The translations under genes and the position numbers were made by a program. Source: Thiohalocapsa sp. (lineage in GTDB: Bacteria > Pseudomonadota > Gammaproteobacteria > Chromatiales > Chromatiaceae). Taken from it: a stretch of DNA of 64,000 nt. Positions within the stretch are counted from its first letter, which is position 1. Every line of letters begins with the position of its first letter. Below, in pieces: positions 17,744 to 26,141 of the stretch. The notes beneath the pieces are model-generated. The model was not told the origin of the DNA, ran no database searches, and saw only the letters and a program-made list of their open reading frames with translations. The stretch covers positions 124,001 through 188,000 of the forward strand of contig JANQFX010000024.1 of NCBI GenBank assembly GCA_028277725.1, read 5' to 3'.

Positions 17744-20596
17744 TCGGCCGAGCGTCGTATCGATATACCGAGTGGCTTGAGGAGGCGCTCCAGTTCGGCT
17801 TCGAGCATCTTCTCGTCCACCGGCTCGCCCTCGAAGGCCATGCTGCGGGCCACCATGCGCGGAACCCGGCTCAGGCTGATCCGCTGCTGTTCTTTCGGTG
17901 GCAACTGGCGCCACCGTCGAATGTTCTCTTGCCAATTGATGTTGGACATCGGGTTGCTCCAGGAGTGGGTCTTGGGTGTCGAGCTGCGATGCGCGCTGAT
18001 CGGCCGCCCGCAGCAGTGCTTCAAGCCAGGCCAGCGTAAATGGGCCGTGGCGCGTGAGCAGGCCGAGGACTCGGTCGGTCCAGCCCGCGCCGCTGGTTGG
18101 GCCGATGCCCGCGGCGGCGGGGCTGAGGTCCAGCTCGGTCTCGGGCAGCTCATGCACCCGGCCTTGCGCATCGGCGAGGGGCACCTGTGGCAGGCGTTCG
18201 CCATGGCGGATGCCGCGGATGCGCAGGACGCTGTCGTGTGCGCTTTGGTCGCCTCTTCCGGCGTGCCATGCCATTCGGAGTTTGCCATGGTGCGCGCACA
18301 CGAGGTACGCAACCAGGTCGAAATCCGGGGCCTCGAGTGCGAGCAGCTCCTCTTCGAGCGTCGACGGCGGCCACGGGTCCTTGGCAATCGAGGGCGTCGG
18401 CGACGAGTCTATCGCCGCGAGAAGCTCGCGCCACTGCCCCAGCAGCGCCGAATGGTCAGGATGATGTCGTTGCAATACGCCGAAGAGGGCAAGCGTGCTC
18501 GCTAGCTCATGGCGAAAGCCAGGGCGCCGGCTGCCATCTGGCATGCGATACAACTCATGGATCGGCCGCCAAGCCCCGGCAGGCGCTTTCGCGAGGTCCG
18601 GCCTCGGCATTTGCTCGGGTTGCCCGTCTATGGAACCCCTGAAGGCGCGGTGGATCTTGCCCGCGTCGTGCCAGCGCCCGCCGAGGTCGAACAGATCGGC
18701 AAAACGGGGTGCCAGGGCCGATGCGATAGCCCTTGCGAGATTGCCGGTCTCGCGTCCATGGGTGGCGATGGTCTTCCAGGGATACTCGGATAGTGCCTCG
18801 TCGTCCTGCGCGTCGTCTGCCAGATCATCGGGTGAGGGCGTCGAGTGGCCAACGGGTGCGACGGTATGGCTATCGCCAGGATCGAAGCCTCGCAAACGGC
18901 TGTAGCCTCCGGTGTCGGCGGCGACCAGAACGGTCTTGCCCGGATAGAGGTCGCGCCTGGTGGCGACTTGCCAGGCGCGGTCTTGCCAATCCCACACCCA
19001 GGCGCGCCTGCCTGTGGCAAGCCGTTCCTTCTCGCAGAGCCATTTCTGCGCCCTCAAGAAGGGCAAGGGACAGAGCGCCTCGCGCGTTGGCCGAAGCTCC
19101 GCGGGCGGCGCTTGCTTGGGTTCGACGTCTTGCCAGAAGACGAACAGGTCGCGCTCGTCACCGCTGCGGATGAAGCGGCTGATGTCGACGTCGGCCCCGG
19201 ATAGATCGGGCGTGGTGTCGAACAGCTCGTCCAGCTCATGCCGCAGCAGAAGTTGCTTGGGCGCAAAGGGATACAGGGACGGCAGCAGATCAGGATGTCT
19301 CTCCTCGAACTGAACCAGCGACAAAGGCCCGACATCGGCCCCTTCCCCTGCTGTGTCCGCGGCGAGGAAACTCAGCGCGCTCGCAGCCGCGTCCAGTTCT
19401 TCGCTCTGGTACGGTGCCGGAGACTTCGATGAGCTGAACTGAACGACCAGAACCTCCGCCCTGCCACCCCAGCGGGCAGCACGGCCGAAGCGTTGCACCA
19501 GACTCGCCCATGGCGCCAGCTCCGTAATCAATACGCCGGCCGAGATGTCGACACCCGCCTCAATCACCTGGGTGCTGACGATGATTCGATCGGTGCCGGG
19601 CGAGCAGGCTTCTCGGTTGAGAAAGTGTTCTGCCCAATCAGTCCGGTCATGCGGGCGGAAACGGCTGTGAATCAGGCGCAGGTCCGTGCCCTGTAGAGAC
19701 TTGTCGGCTCTAAGCGCTTGCCAGAGTTCCGCGGCGCGGTCGACCGTGTTCAGGACGACCAGCGTCGGGCCATCTGCGCCTCTGCCATGTGCCAAGTGTC
19801 GGTCACTGACCAATCGGGCGAGCGCCTTCGCATGCTTTGCCTGGACCATCTCGCAGGATTTCGAGACGGCGTCCCACAGCGGCCCGGTCCGCGCGGCCGG
19901 CTCGATGTCCGTCGCCGCGAGCCCTGCAACCAGCGCTTGCGTGTCCGGGCTCTTCGCGAGCCATGCTCTTTGCAAGGTCGCGCTCATCCACCAGCTGACA
20001 CAGGGTCTCAGGGCGCGGCCGGCTTTGCGATCATCATCCCGGAATGCTTGCAGTTGGGCGGAAGTCGCGATGCCGATGTCCATGAGCTGTACCTCATCCA
20101 AGACCCAGAGGCAATCATGATTGAGCAGGCCGAAGTCCATTGGCCAACGGGCGCGTGGGGCCGCGTAGCCCCTGTTGAGCGCACGTGAGAGCAGCATGTC
20201 CTGGGTGCCGATGATGATTGCGCAATGCTCCGGATACTGGTGCCAGGCGCCGGCGTCACTGCCGCCCATCAAGACATGAACGCCGACCCTGTTCGCATGA
20301 TCCTCGGCACCGTTCCAAAGCATGTCGAGCCGCTCCAAGGCGGCTCGCAACTCGCGCTCGGTCTGCTCCGCAAGGACGCGCATGGGCAGACACCACACCA
20401 AGCGTCTGGGCCAGGCGTCGTCGTCCCTGATCACCCGGTGGTAGACCCATGTCGAGGCGACGCCCAGTGTTTTGCCGAAACCGGTGGGAATACAGGCCGT
20501 GCGGTTGTCGCAGTCCGTCGATTCGGCCAGGGCTCGTTGCCAGGGGTGCGGGGCGTGCCCGCCGGAGAAAGTCCTGAAGAGGTCATCGAAGGTCAT
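17198..20596 (-). CDS. cas3: Cas3 helicase-nuclease, frame continuing into a Fic domain
   Basis: Residues 1-880 are a type I-G Cas3 with the helicase first and the HD nuclease last. Walker A is PTGFGKT (37-43), the DExx box DEVQ (167-170), motif III SAT (205-207), motifs V-VI STQVIEAGVD and QRFGRAAR (341-375). HD residues include His613, His643-Asp644 (WHDAGK), His696, HH769-770 and Asp866. It unwinds and degrades DNA marked by the crRNA complex. A normal protein would end near residue 880. Here the frame stays open through the antitoxin region (883-951) and into Fic (952-1132). The start at 20596 follows GAGGA. The frame is open to 20701, but MTFDDLFRTF is the family N-terminus. Confidence 0.93.
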   Translation of the reverse strand: MTFDDLFRTFSGGHAPHPWQRALAESTDCDNRTACIPTGFGKTLGVASTWVYHRVIRDDDAWPRRLVWCLPMRVLAEQTERELRAALERLDMLWNGAEDHANRVGVHVLMGGSDAGAWHQYPEHCAIIIGTQDMLLSRALNRGYAAPRARWPMDFGLLNHDCLWVLDEVQLMDIGIATSAQLQAFRDDDRKAGRALRPCVSWWMSATLQRAWLAKSPDTQALVAGLAATDIEPAARTGPLWDAVSKSCEMVQAKHAKALARLVSDRHLAHGRGADGPTLVVLNTVDRAAELWQALRADKSLQGTDLRLIHSRFRPHDRTDWAEHFLNREACSPGTDRIIVSTQVIEAGVDISAGVLITELAPWASLVQRFGRAARWGGRAEVLVVQFSSSKSPAPYQSEELDAAASALSFLAADTAGEGADVGPLSLVQFEERHPDLLPSLYPFAPKQLLLRHELDELFDTTPDLSGADVDISRFIRSGDERDLFVFWQDVEPKQAPPAELRPTREALCPLPFLRAQKWLCEKERLATGRRAWVWDWQDRAWQVATRRDLYPGKTVLVAADTGGYSRLRGFDPGDSHTVAPVGHSTPSPDDLADDAQDDEALSEYPWKTIATHGRETGNLARAIASALAPRFADLFDLGGRWHDAGKIHRAFRGSIDGQPEQMPRPDLAKAPAGAWRPIHELYRMPDGSRRPGFRHELASTLALFGVLQRHHPDHSALLGQWRELLAAIDSSPTPSIAKDPWPPSTLEEELLALEAPDFDLVAYLVCAHHGKLRMAWHAGRGDQSAHDSVLRIRGIRHGERLPQVPLADAQGRVHELPETELDLSPAAAGIGPTSGAGWTDRVLGLLTRHGPFTLAWLEALLRAADQRASQLDTQDPLLEQPDVQHQLAREHSTVAPVATERTAADQPEPGSAHGGPQHGLRGRAGGREDARSRTGAPPQATRYIDTTLGRLSYSELAPHLATRVERTQASIFLGHYAERTLDESLIRDLHGAICSDLVPEIAGTWRRTDVRVSQHEAPPTYQVPILMRDFCRDLNARIAAVGATDDERIAELLAFAEGRLLSIHPFADFNGRTTRLLLAELLHRLGLPAIDPTPEAGNDTRNYLSALAAADRIDWAPLTAIWIERFGSNNL
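17740..17949 (-). CDS. Class I Fic inhibitor (VbhA-like antitoxin), nested in the cas3-fic frame
   Basis: This predicts 69 residues, with ATG at 17949 preceded by GGAG eight bases upstream. The helix ARSMAFEGEPVDEKMLEAEL carries S36-x3-E40-G41, the [S/T]-x3-E-[G/N] motif by which class I antitoxins such as VbhA place a Glu into the Fic ATP site. It lies directly before the Fic domain, as in VbhA/VbhT-type pairs, and its stop touches the possible Fic start. Unusually, the cas3 frame runs open through the whole gene in another phase, so the same bases would also encode a linker of the Cas3-Fic fusion. The motif and ribosome binding site make it a likely real gene. The antitoxin role is inferred. 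Confidence 0.8.
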   Translation of the reverse strand: MSNINWQENIRRWRQLPPKEQQRISLSRVPRMVARSMAFEGEPVDEKMLEAELERLLKPLGISIRRSAD

Positions 20597-20664
20597 TGCG
20601 AGAAATCCTCTCTGCTCAATCCATGCTCGCGCCCGGCTGCTCTGCGCTCCTCGTGGTAGGTCGA

Positions 20665-21555
20665 TCAATGCCCGGGTTGGCATGCGCCGAGACGCACACA
20701 AGCATAGACCAGGCGCGCGAATTTATGGGCGTGATGTGTTCGCCCTGCCCTCAATGGGGCGTCGTCTGCGCTGCTCGCTGGCATAGGGCTGACCTGGCCG
20801 GCCGTAATCGCCGGCGCCATCCCGCCGGTTCCGCGCTGCACCTGCCGCCGAGCCCGCCCGCGTGTATTTCGTCGGTCGCGGTGCATAGCCGGGGAGCTCA
20901 GAGAAACCTTGCGATGGTGGAGCGGCCCGGCGCCGAGCATGATCTGAGCGGGGTCGATCCGACTGCTGGTCTTCACCCCGGCCACCGCGTCGAGTCCAAC
21001 CATCTCGGACACCAACGCCCGCTGGAACTTGGTGCCCAAGCCGCCGCGTGGGCCGGTGGAATCCCAGAGCCCGAACACCAGGGCCACGGGATTGAGGCCA
21101 AACAGCCCCGTTGCGTTGCGCGGGTCGGCGTAGTCGAGGATGCGTCCCTTCTCGGACTGGCGGAACATCACTCCGTCCAGCAGGTTATCCCTGAATAGGG
21201 CATCTGCGACCCGATGAGGTGCGTCCAGGCTTTTGACCGTAAAGCGCTTTTCCAGGTCGGCATGGTCGAATCGGGTCGTCACCAGTGGTAGCTCGATGAG
21301 TCCGTCCCGGTGTGCATCCAAAAGGGCCTGCTCCATCCGGTTGGCCTGCGATTGCACGGAGTCCATCAGTACGCAGGGCACTTCGCGCCGGTCGATATGC
21401 CTGGTCTCGGTGGCGTATTTGCCACCCTCATAGGTCGGCGGAACCACCTTGTCGCCAGGGCCACCGGTTGGCTGGAATGGGGTGCACCGCCGAAAGGCGG
21501 CGGCGCGGCTGGTCAGTGCGTTGCGAATCACATCAAGTGTCAGCGGGTTGCTCAT
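20665..21555 (-). pseudogene. Truncated Csb1 (Cas7) of a second type I-G lineage
   Basis: The first 205 or so of 296 codons resemble the GSU0053/Csb1 family: LTLDVIRNALTSRAAAFRR, QPTGGPGDKVVPPTYEGGKY, VPCVLMDSVQSQANRMEQAL, and GLDAVAGVKTSSRIDPAQI near the break. Beyond about 20940 the frame turns into Arg/Ala-rich sequence with no family likeness, so the C-terminal third of a Cas7 is missing. It precedes cas3 by 68 bases in the same direction. The intact csb1 at 13902-14903 belongs to another Cas7 subgroup. This is probably the scar of an earlier or recombined I-G operon. A short Cas7-like protein could still be made. Confidence 0.7.
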
Positions 21556-21698
21556 GACTTCTCCGTTGTATGGTCATGATCAAGAAGGAACCCCGTGTCC
21601 TGTGGCTGCCAATCAGTGGGCAGCGACATCGCCTACCCGGGGCTGTTGGTAGATGACAGGTATGGTGCATGGTCGGTGAGTGCTGCCTATTGCACGCG

Positions 21699-22121
21699 CT
21701 AGGCGTCGGCCGCGCGGATCGCCGCAACGAGTTCTGCCGGAGCAAGCAGGGGCAGGGCGCCGCTGGCGAAGCCTCGGAGATCTCTGGTTACGATCACATC
21801 GACGCCGGCCGCTCGAGCGCTTTGATAGACGATGGCGTCTTCCAGGTCTGGCCAAGCGCTGTCGATGGCCCTGCGGATACAGGGCTCGGTTACGTCCAGC
21901 ACCGTGAGCATCGAGAGCAGTGTGATCACATGCCGGCGTGCTTCTTCGCCCGAGGTCGCACGCTTGAGCAGATAGAAGAGTGTGTCCACTGACGTCGCGC
22001 AGATGCAGCCGTCGATTGCCCCACGCTCGGCCAGCGCGAGCGCGCGCGCAGAGTTCGCCGCATGGGGTTCGCGGGCGAGCAGCACATCAAGGATGACGTT
22101 CAGGTCGACGAGCGCTTTCAA
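21699..22121 (-). CDS. PIN-domain ribonuclease toxin (VapC-like)
   Basis: The 140-residue protein is a PIN-domain RNase, normally the toxin of a type II toxin-antitoxin pair. The acidic residues are in place: Asp near the start (LVDLNVILDVLL), Glu in the middle, and the C-terminal DLEDAIVYQSARAAGVDVIVTRDLRGF. It seems to start at a TTG (22121) without a clear ribosome binding site, so it may be weakly translated. The antitoxin gene is 200 bases upstream instead of adjoining it. It borders the CRISPR locus and may belong to the same defence-rich stretch. Confidence 0.8.
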   Translation of the reverse strand: MKALVDLNVILDVLLAREPHAANSARALALAERGAIDGCICATSVDTLFYLLKRATSGEEARRHVITLLSMLTVLDVTEPCIRRAIDSAWPDLEDAIVYQSARAAGVDVIVTRDLRGFASGALPLLAPAELVAAIRAADA

Positions 22122-22148
22122 GATGGGTACACGGTTCCATGTGGTTCA

Positions 22149-22203
22149 GGCGGCGAGTTCCCGCCGACAAAGAGGCCGGGGGCATCGCCCCGGAAAGAGG
22201 CCG
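22149..22203. repeat. Two tandem GC hairpins with 10-nt direct repeats
   Basis: Within the 200-bp gap of the toxin-antitoxin pair, one hairpin (CGGCG/CGCCG, 22151-22166) is followed by a second (CCGGGG/CCCCGG, 22176-22193). The second is flanked by AAAGAGGCCG at 22169-22178 and 22194-22203. It resembles a REP-type insertion. It could weaken read-through from antitoxin to toxin. Confidence 0.5.
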
Positions 22204-22321
22204 AATCCGCTTCGTGTCAGCGGCTCGCGAACGTCCTTCGATGAGGCCCACTCAGGGGGAAAGGCGAGTCTCGAAGGAAAGATAGCTGATGAACGAAAAA
22301 AGGCTAGCCCTCTCGCTAACG

Positions 22322-22585
22322 TTAACTGGCTTCTGGCTTCTCCAGGTATTTGGCGACGAGGTGATCTCGGTGCGCTTCGAGACTCGCGTCAGCATTGCGT
22401 GCGACGCCGAGCAGGGAGCTGACACCGGGGGGAAGATCCTCTAAGGGTCTCGCCTTCTGCTCCTGCTCCAGGGTCGTGAAGTAGTCGGCGACCAGCTGAG
22501 ACAGGGACTTGCCCCTTGCCTTGGCGAGGGTCTTGGCGCGCTGAATCAGTTGCTCCTCCAATCTGAGTGTGAGCTTTGTATTCAT
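22322..22585 (-). CDS. Ribbon-helix-helix antitoxin (DUF6364-like)
   Basis: The 87 residues begin NTKLTLRLEEQLIQRAKTLA, a ribbon-helix-helix strand and helix as in DUF6364-type antitoxins, then GKSLSQLVADYFTTLEQEQ. The C-terminal half, with PPGVSSLLG, is the part expected to bind and block the PIN toxin. It is upstream of the PIN gene on the same strand, the usual order. It probably represses its own promoter between 22586 and 22640. Confidence 0.82.
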   Translation of the reverse strand: MNTKLTLRLEEQLIQRAKTLAKARGKSLSQLVADYFTTLEQEQKARPLEDLPPGVSSLLGVARNADASLEAHRDHLVAKYLEKPEAS

Positions 22586-22773
22586 GGTGTCGGCAGCCCT
22601 CTGACGTATCTGTGTAAGGAAAACTATACGTCAGTCGTTTGACGCGGGCAAAGTTTGACGTTATGGCGGTTCTTCACAACACCGATCGATGTTTGGGTCC
22701 GCTAGTCGGCATTGATGCGCGCCGTCCTCCAGCGGCAGCCCAAAACCGCCGGGGGACGGCCGTGGGCGGCTGC

Positions 22774-23964
22774 CTATCCCTTGACGGTCACCACCTGCTT
22801 CAGGGTGTGCAAGACCTCCACCAGGTCGGTCTGATTCGCCATGACGCTGTCGATGTCCTTGTAGGCGCCGGGGATCTCGTCGATGACGCCCTTGTCCTTG
22901 CGGCACTCGACACCTCGGGTCTGGTTCTCCAGGTCGTCGCGGGTGAATCGGCGCTTGGCCTCGCCGCGGCTCATGCGCCGTCCGGCACCGTGGGCACAGG
23001 AGCAGAAGCTCTCGGGCTCGCCCAGGCCGCGGACGATGTAGGAGCGCGCACCCATGCTGCCGGGAATGATCCCGAGGTCGCCGGCCCGGGCACGGATCGC
23101 GCCCTTGCGGGTGAGCAGGACGTCTTTGCCGAAGTGGTGTTCGCGGGCGACGTAGTTGTGGTGGCACTCGATCGCCGCGTCCGTGACCTCGAATGCCGGC
23201 AGCGCGCCGAGTTGCACCTGGTGACGCAGGGCCTCCAGGATCAGCCGGATCATCTGGCGGCGGTTCTCCAGTGCGTAGTCCTGCGCCCAGCCGACGGCCT
23301 CGACGTAGTCGTCGAACAGCTCGCTGCCCTCGGGCAAATAGGCGAGGTTCTGGTCCGGCAGCTGGATATGCCAGCGCTCCATCTCCCGCTTGGCCTTTTC
23401 GATGAAGTACTGGCCGATGCGGTTGCCGATGCCGCGCGAGCCCGAGTGCAGCATGATCCACACCTGGTTCGACTCATCCAGGCAGAGTTCGATGAAGTGG
23501 TTGCCGCCACCCAGGCTGCCGAGCTGGCTCTGCCAGCGGGCGTTGATGAGCGGGTGCTTGTCCTGGATCGGCTTCAGGCCGGGTGCCACCCGCGCGAGGC
23601 CCTCGTCGCACCAGTGGTTATCCCGATGGCCGGCGAAACCCACGGGTACGTCGCGCTCGATCTGGGCCCGCAGCCCGGCCAGGTTGTCCGGTAGTTGGTC
23701 CGCACGCAGCGACAGGCGCAGCGCGTTCATGCCGCAGCCGATATCCACTCCCACCGCGGCCGGTACGATGGCGCCCAGCGTTGGGATCACCGAGCCGATG
23801 GTGGCGCCGAGGCCCCAGTGCACATCGGGCATGGCCGCGACGTGGTGGTGCACGAAGGGTAGGGCCGCGACGTTGCGCAGCTGCTTTGCCGCGGCGTCGT
23901 CGAGGTCGTTGGTGAAGACCTTGACCGGCTTGCTGCTGTCGTTGAGGACTTGTTGGATCGGCAT
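22774..23964 (-). CDS. rtcB: RNA-splicing ligase RtcB
   Basis: RtcB joins RNA 2',3'-cyclic phosphate or 3'-phosphate ends to 5'-OH ends using GTP and manganese. The 396-residue product has the metal-binding MPDVHWGLGATIGSV, VGVDIGCGMNALRL with the key Cys, the LGGGNHFIEL motif, MLHSGSRGIGNRIG, and the guanylated-His region CAHGAGRRMSRGEAK. It is intact and of usual length for the shorter bacterial branch. The slipin-like gene lies 222 bases upstream on the same strand, a pairing seen in other rtc loci. No rtcR or rtcA is visible here. Confidence 0.95.
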   Translation of the reverse strand: MPIQQVLNDSSKPVKVFTNDLDDAAAKQLRNVAALPFVHHHVAAMPDVHWGLGATIGSVIPTLGAIVPAAVGVDIGCGMNALRLSLRADQLPDNLAGLRAQIERDVPVGFAGHRDNHWCDEGLARVAPGLKPIQDKHPLINARWQSQLGSLGGGNHFIELCLDESNQVWIMLHSGSRGIGNRIGQYFIEKAKREMERWHIQLPDQNLAYLPEGSELFDDYVEAVGWAQDYALENRRQMIRLILEALRHQVQLGALPAFEVTDAAIECHHNYVAREHHFGKDVLLTRKGAIRARAGDLGIIPGSMGARSYIVRGLGEPESFCSCAHGAGRRMSRGEAKRRFTRDDLENQTRGVECRKDKGVIDEIPGAYKDIDSVMANQTDLVEVLHTLKQVVTVKG

Positions 23965-24186
23965 GGCTGTTCTTGGCGTTTGACGTCAGAAGTTTGGCGT
24001 GCGAGCTGTGGTGTGATTCTTGGGTTGGGTGGTTCTTGATCGATCTTTCTTGGAGCTTTCCGTGGATGGGGGCGGGTGGGGTCTTGGTCGGGCTCTCGAT
24101 TGCGATTGCGATTACGACAGGGACAACGACGGAGACCGCGACATACCGCGTGGGCTGGAAAGGGCCGCGTCCCTGCGGCGTGTTCA

Positions 24187-25012
24187 TCAGGCTCGGCGTG
24201 CCTGCCGGTCGGTGCCACCGAGCCGCACCAGGTCCTTCATCACGTGCTCCAGCCCACCGAACACCGTCAGGCTGCTCACCCGCTCGGTGACCCGCTCCAG
24301 GGCCTCCAGGTCCTCCAGGACCATGCCGTTGGCCTCGATGCGCTCGCGCACGGCGGCGCGCATCTTGTGTCTCCAGTGCGCCCTTCTCGGCCAGCAGTGC
24401 GTCCAGCGACCGCTCGGCCACTGCCTGGCGAAGCGCGAACTGTAGCGTCCGGTGCAGGTAGTCCTTGTGCTTCGGCAGGGTCGCGTGCAACCGCACGGGG
24501 TCCGTGACTCGATACAGGGCGCTCAGGTTGAGCCGCAGACTCACCTTGTCCGAGGTCATGAGCTCCTGGCCCTGGACCGCCAGCTCCTGCACCCGCAGGT
24601 CGAACAGCTCCACGCGCAGGTTGCGGCGGAAGTTCCAGAACCCGTGTAGCCCCGGCTCCAGGGTACGCAGCAGCCGGCCGTCCACGAACAGCAGGCCCGT
24701 ATGTCGATCCGGCACCTCCTCGACGTAGGTGTCCTCGATCGCCGTGGCGACGGCGGAGCGGACCACGCCAAGGGAGCGACCCTTGGTTGAGATCGGCTGC
24801 TCCTGCAGGAGCGGCATCATTCGAGCCAGCAACGCCGGCTCCACGCCCGGTCCCTCATTGAGCCGGATGCGCTCCACGTCCACCTGCACCGGCCCCTTCC
24901 AGTAGAAGCGGCGTTCGGCCGGCGGAATCAACGCCGTCGGGCGGCCGTCGAGGGATACCAGCGCGGCCTCGTCCAGGCTGACTACTACGCGCTTGTATCC
25001 CATCAAGTTCAT
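24187..25012 (-). pseudogene. Slipin (SPFH/Band 7) protein, frameshifted
   Basis: The frame from the ATG at 25012 (GAGG eight bases upstream) encodes a soluble SPFH protein: YKRVVVSLDEAALVSLDG, DRHTGLLFVDGRLLRTLEPG, VQGQELMTSDKVSLRLNLSA, TLQFALRQAVAERSLDALLA. Near 24365 it passes into a frame with no family likeness. The correct C-terminus continues one base out of phase: RAAVRERIEANGMVLEDLEA then LTVFGGLEHVMKDLVRLGG, ending at 24187. No membrane segment precedes the SPFH domain. Slipins scaffold membrane microdomains, and rtc-linked ones may take part in RNA-damage responses. Either the gene is broken or the sequence has a one-base error. Confidence 0.75.
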
Positions 25013-25468
25013 CGTCTTTACCTCGATCCCATGCCGCTGGATCCCTTCCTGGGGCCGGCTGCGGCGTCGCATCCCAGAACCCTGTCCTGCGATGTCCTCG
25101 TTCCATGCGCCCGGCGGCGCATCCAATACCCAATGAGCTACGACGCTTGCTCCACGTTCGCCGGTGCGGGTACGGACCCTGCGGACATCGGCCGCCAGCG
25201 GCGGTGATGCGCGGGGCCGCCGCCGGGGCATTGGAGCCCCTGGCGCTGGCGACCGGCGATGGTCGTGAAGTCGTTGGGGGCGCCGTGCATTGGTCACGGT
25301 CGCCCGATGGTCTTGCCCCGCTCCATGTGGTCCGACGACCGGTTGAGCGGGCACGAAAAAGCCCTGATGGCGCGATGCCGATCAGGGCCTCCGGTCAGCC
25401 AGGCCGACGCTCGTCGGCTGCTGTTGCTCGGAAGGTCCCCTACCGGTGACCTTCCGAGCCCGCTGTCG
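25013..25468. other. Divergent region between slipin and XRE regulator
   Basis: These 456 bases should hold the promoters for the slipin-rtcB direction and the regulator. I searched the minus strand by eye for a sigma-54 -24/-12 pair, as in RtcR-controlled loci, and found none. No gene is supported. Confidence 0.45.
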
Positions 25469-26053
25469 ATGCGGGGACGTCAGGTCATCGCCGGCCGCAT
25501 CAAGCTCGCCCGCAAGATGGCCGGGCTCGCCACCCAGGCGCAGCTGCTCGCCCTAATCCCCGGCTGGAAGCCGTCCCGGCTCGGCAACTACGAGGCCGGT
25601 ATCTCCAGCCCGGCCGCCGAGGACATTCGCCGGGTTGCCACCGCCACCGGTGTGTCGGCCTGCTGGCTGATGTTCGGTGACGGACCGATCCGCCCCAGTG
25701 AACGTGACCTCCAGGCCATTCGACATCAGAATCTGACCCACCTGCTCCAAGGCATCCGAGATGACCCGGAACGCCTCGCCGACACCGTCAAGCGCTTGCG
25801 CATCTCCCGTAAGCGCCTGCTGGAACAGCTCGACAATCCCTTCCAACCCATCGCCGATGACCTCGCCGCCCGGCTGGAGCGCATCGCGGAGCAGCCCGCC
25901 GGCTGGCTCGACCGACAGCACGTGGAGCACGACCCGCTGTTTCTGTCCTTCCCCGAGACCATGCGGGAGCTGATGATGATCCACTCGGAGTTGCGGCCTG
26001 CGCAGCAGGCGGTGCTGCTCAGCACGGCGCGGGCCTTGCGTGAGGACGTGTGA
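25469..26053 (+). CDS. XRE-family transcriptional regulator
   Basis: The 194-residue protein has a Cro/C1 helix-turn-helix near the N-terminus (RIKLARKMAGLATQAQLLAL, then WKPSRLGNYEAGISSPAAED, VATATGVSACWLMFGDGPI). A longer C-terminal region of unknown role ends in LRPAQQAVLLSTARALRED. Proteins of this layout regulate prophage, plasmid or stress genes. The target is unknown, and it is divergent from the slipin-rtcB pair. The ATG at 25469 is chosen because the HTH homology begins there, although the frame is open upstream. Confidence 0.75.
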   Translation: MRGRQVIAGRIKLARKMAGLATQAQLLALIPGWKPSRLGNYEAGISSPAAEDIRRVATATGVSACWLMFGDGPIRPSERDLQAIRHQNLTHLLQGIRDDPERLADTVKRLRISRKRLLEQLDNPFQPIADDLAARLERIAEQPAGWLDRQHVEHDPLFLSFPETMRELMMIHSELRPAQQAVLLSTARALREDV

Positions 26054-26141
26054 GTGCGCCGCCTGGTCCAGGCGGGTTTGCACTGTTTCCGGCGCGTCCG
26101 TAGCATCGGCGGCCGATGCATCCTTCAGGAGTTACCGAGTC

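Noticed and set aside
20599-20701. A longer Cas3 with 35 extra N-terminal residues
   Set aside because: The family N-terminus begins at MTFDDLFRTF with a good ribosome binding site at 20596.
23618-25354. A 578-codon minus-strand frame spanning slipin and the start of rtcB
   Set aside because: Only its middle part is slipin. The rest crosses the frameshift and the intergenic gap and covers rtcB in the wrong frame.
25013-25468. A sigma-54 promoter expected for an RtcR-controlled rtcB operon
   Set aside because: No TGGCA-N7-TGC type pair was found on the minus strand, and no rtcR is present.
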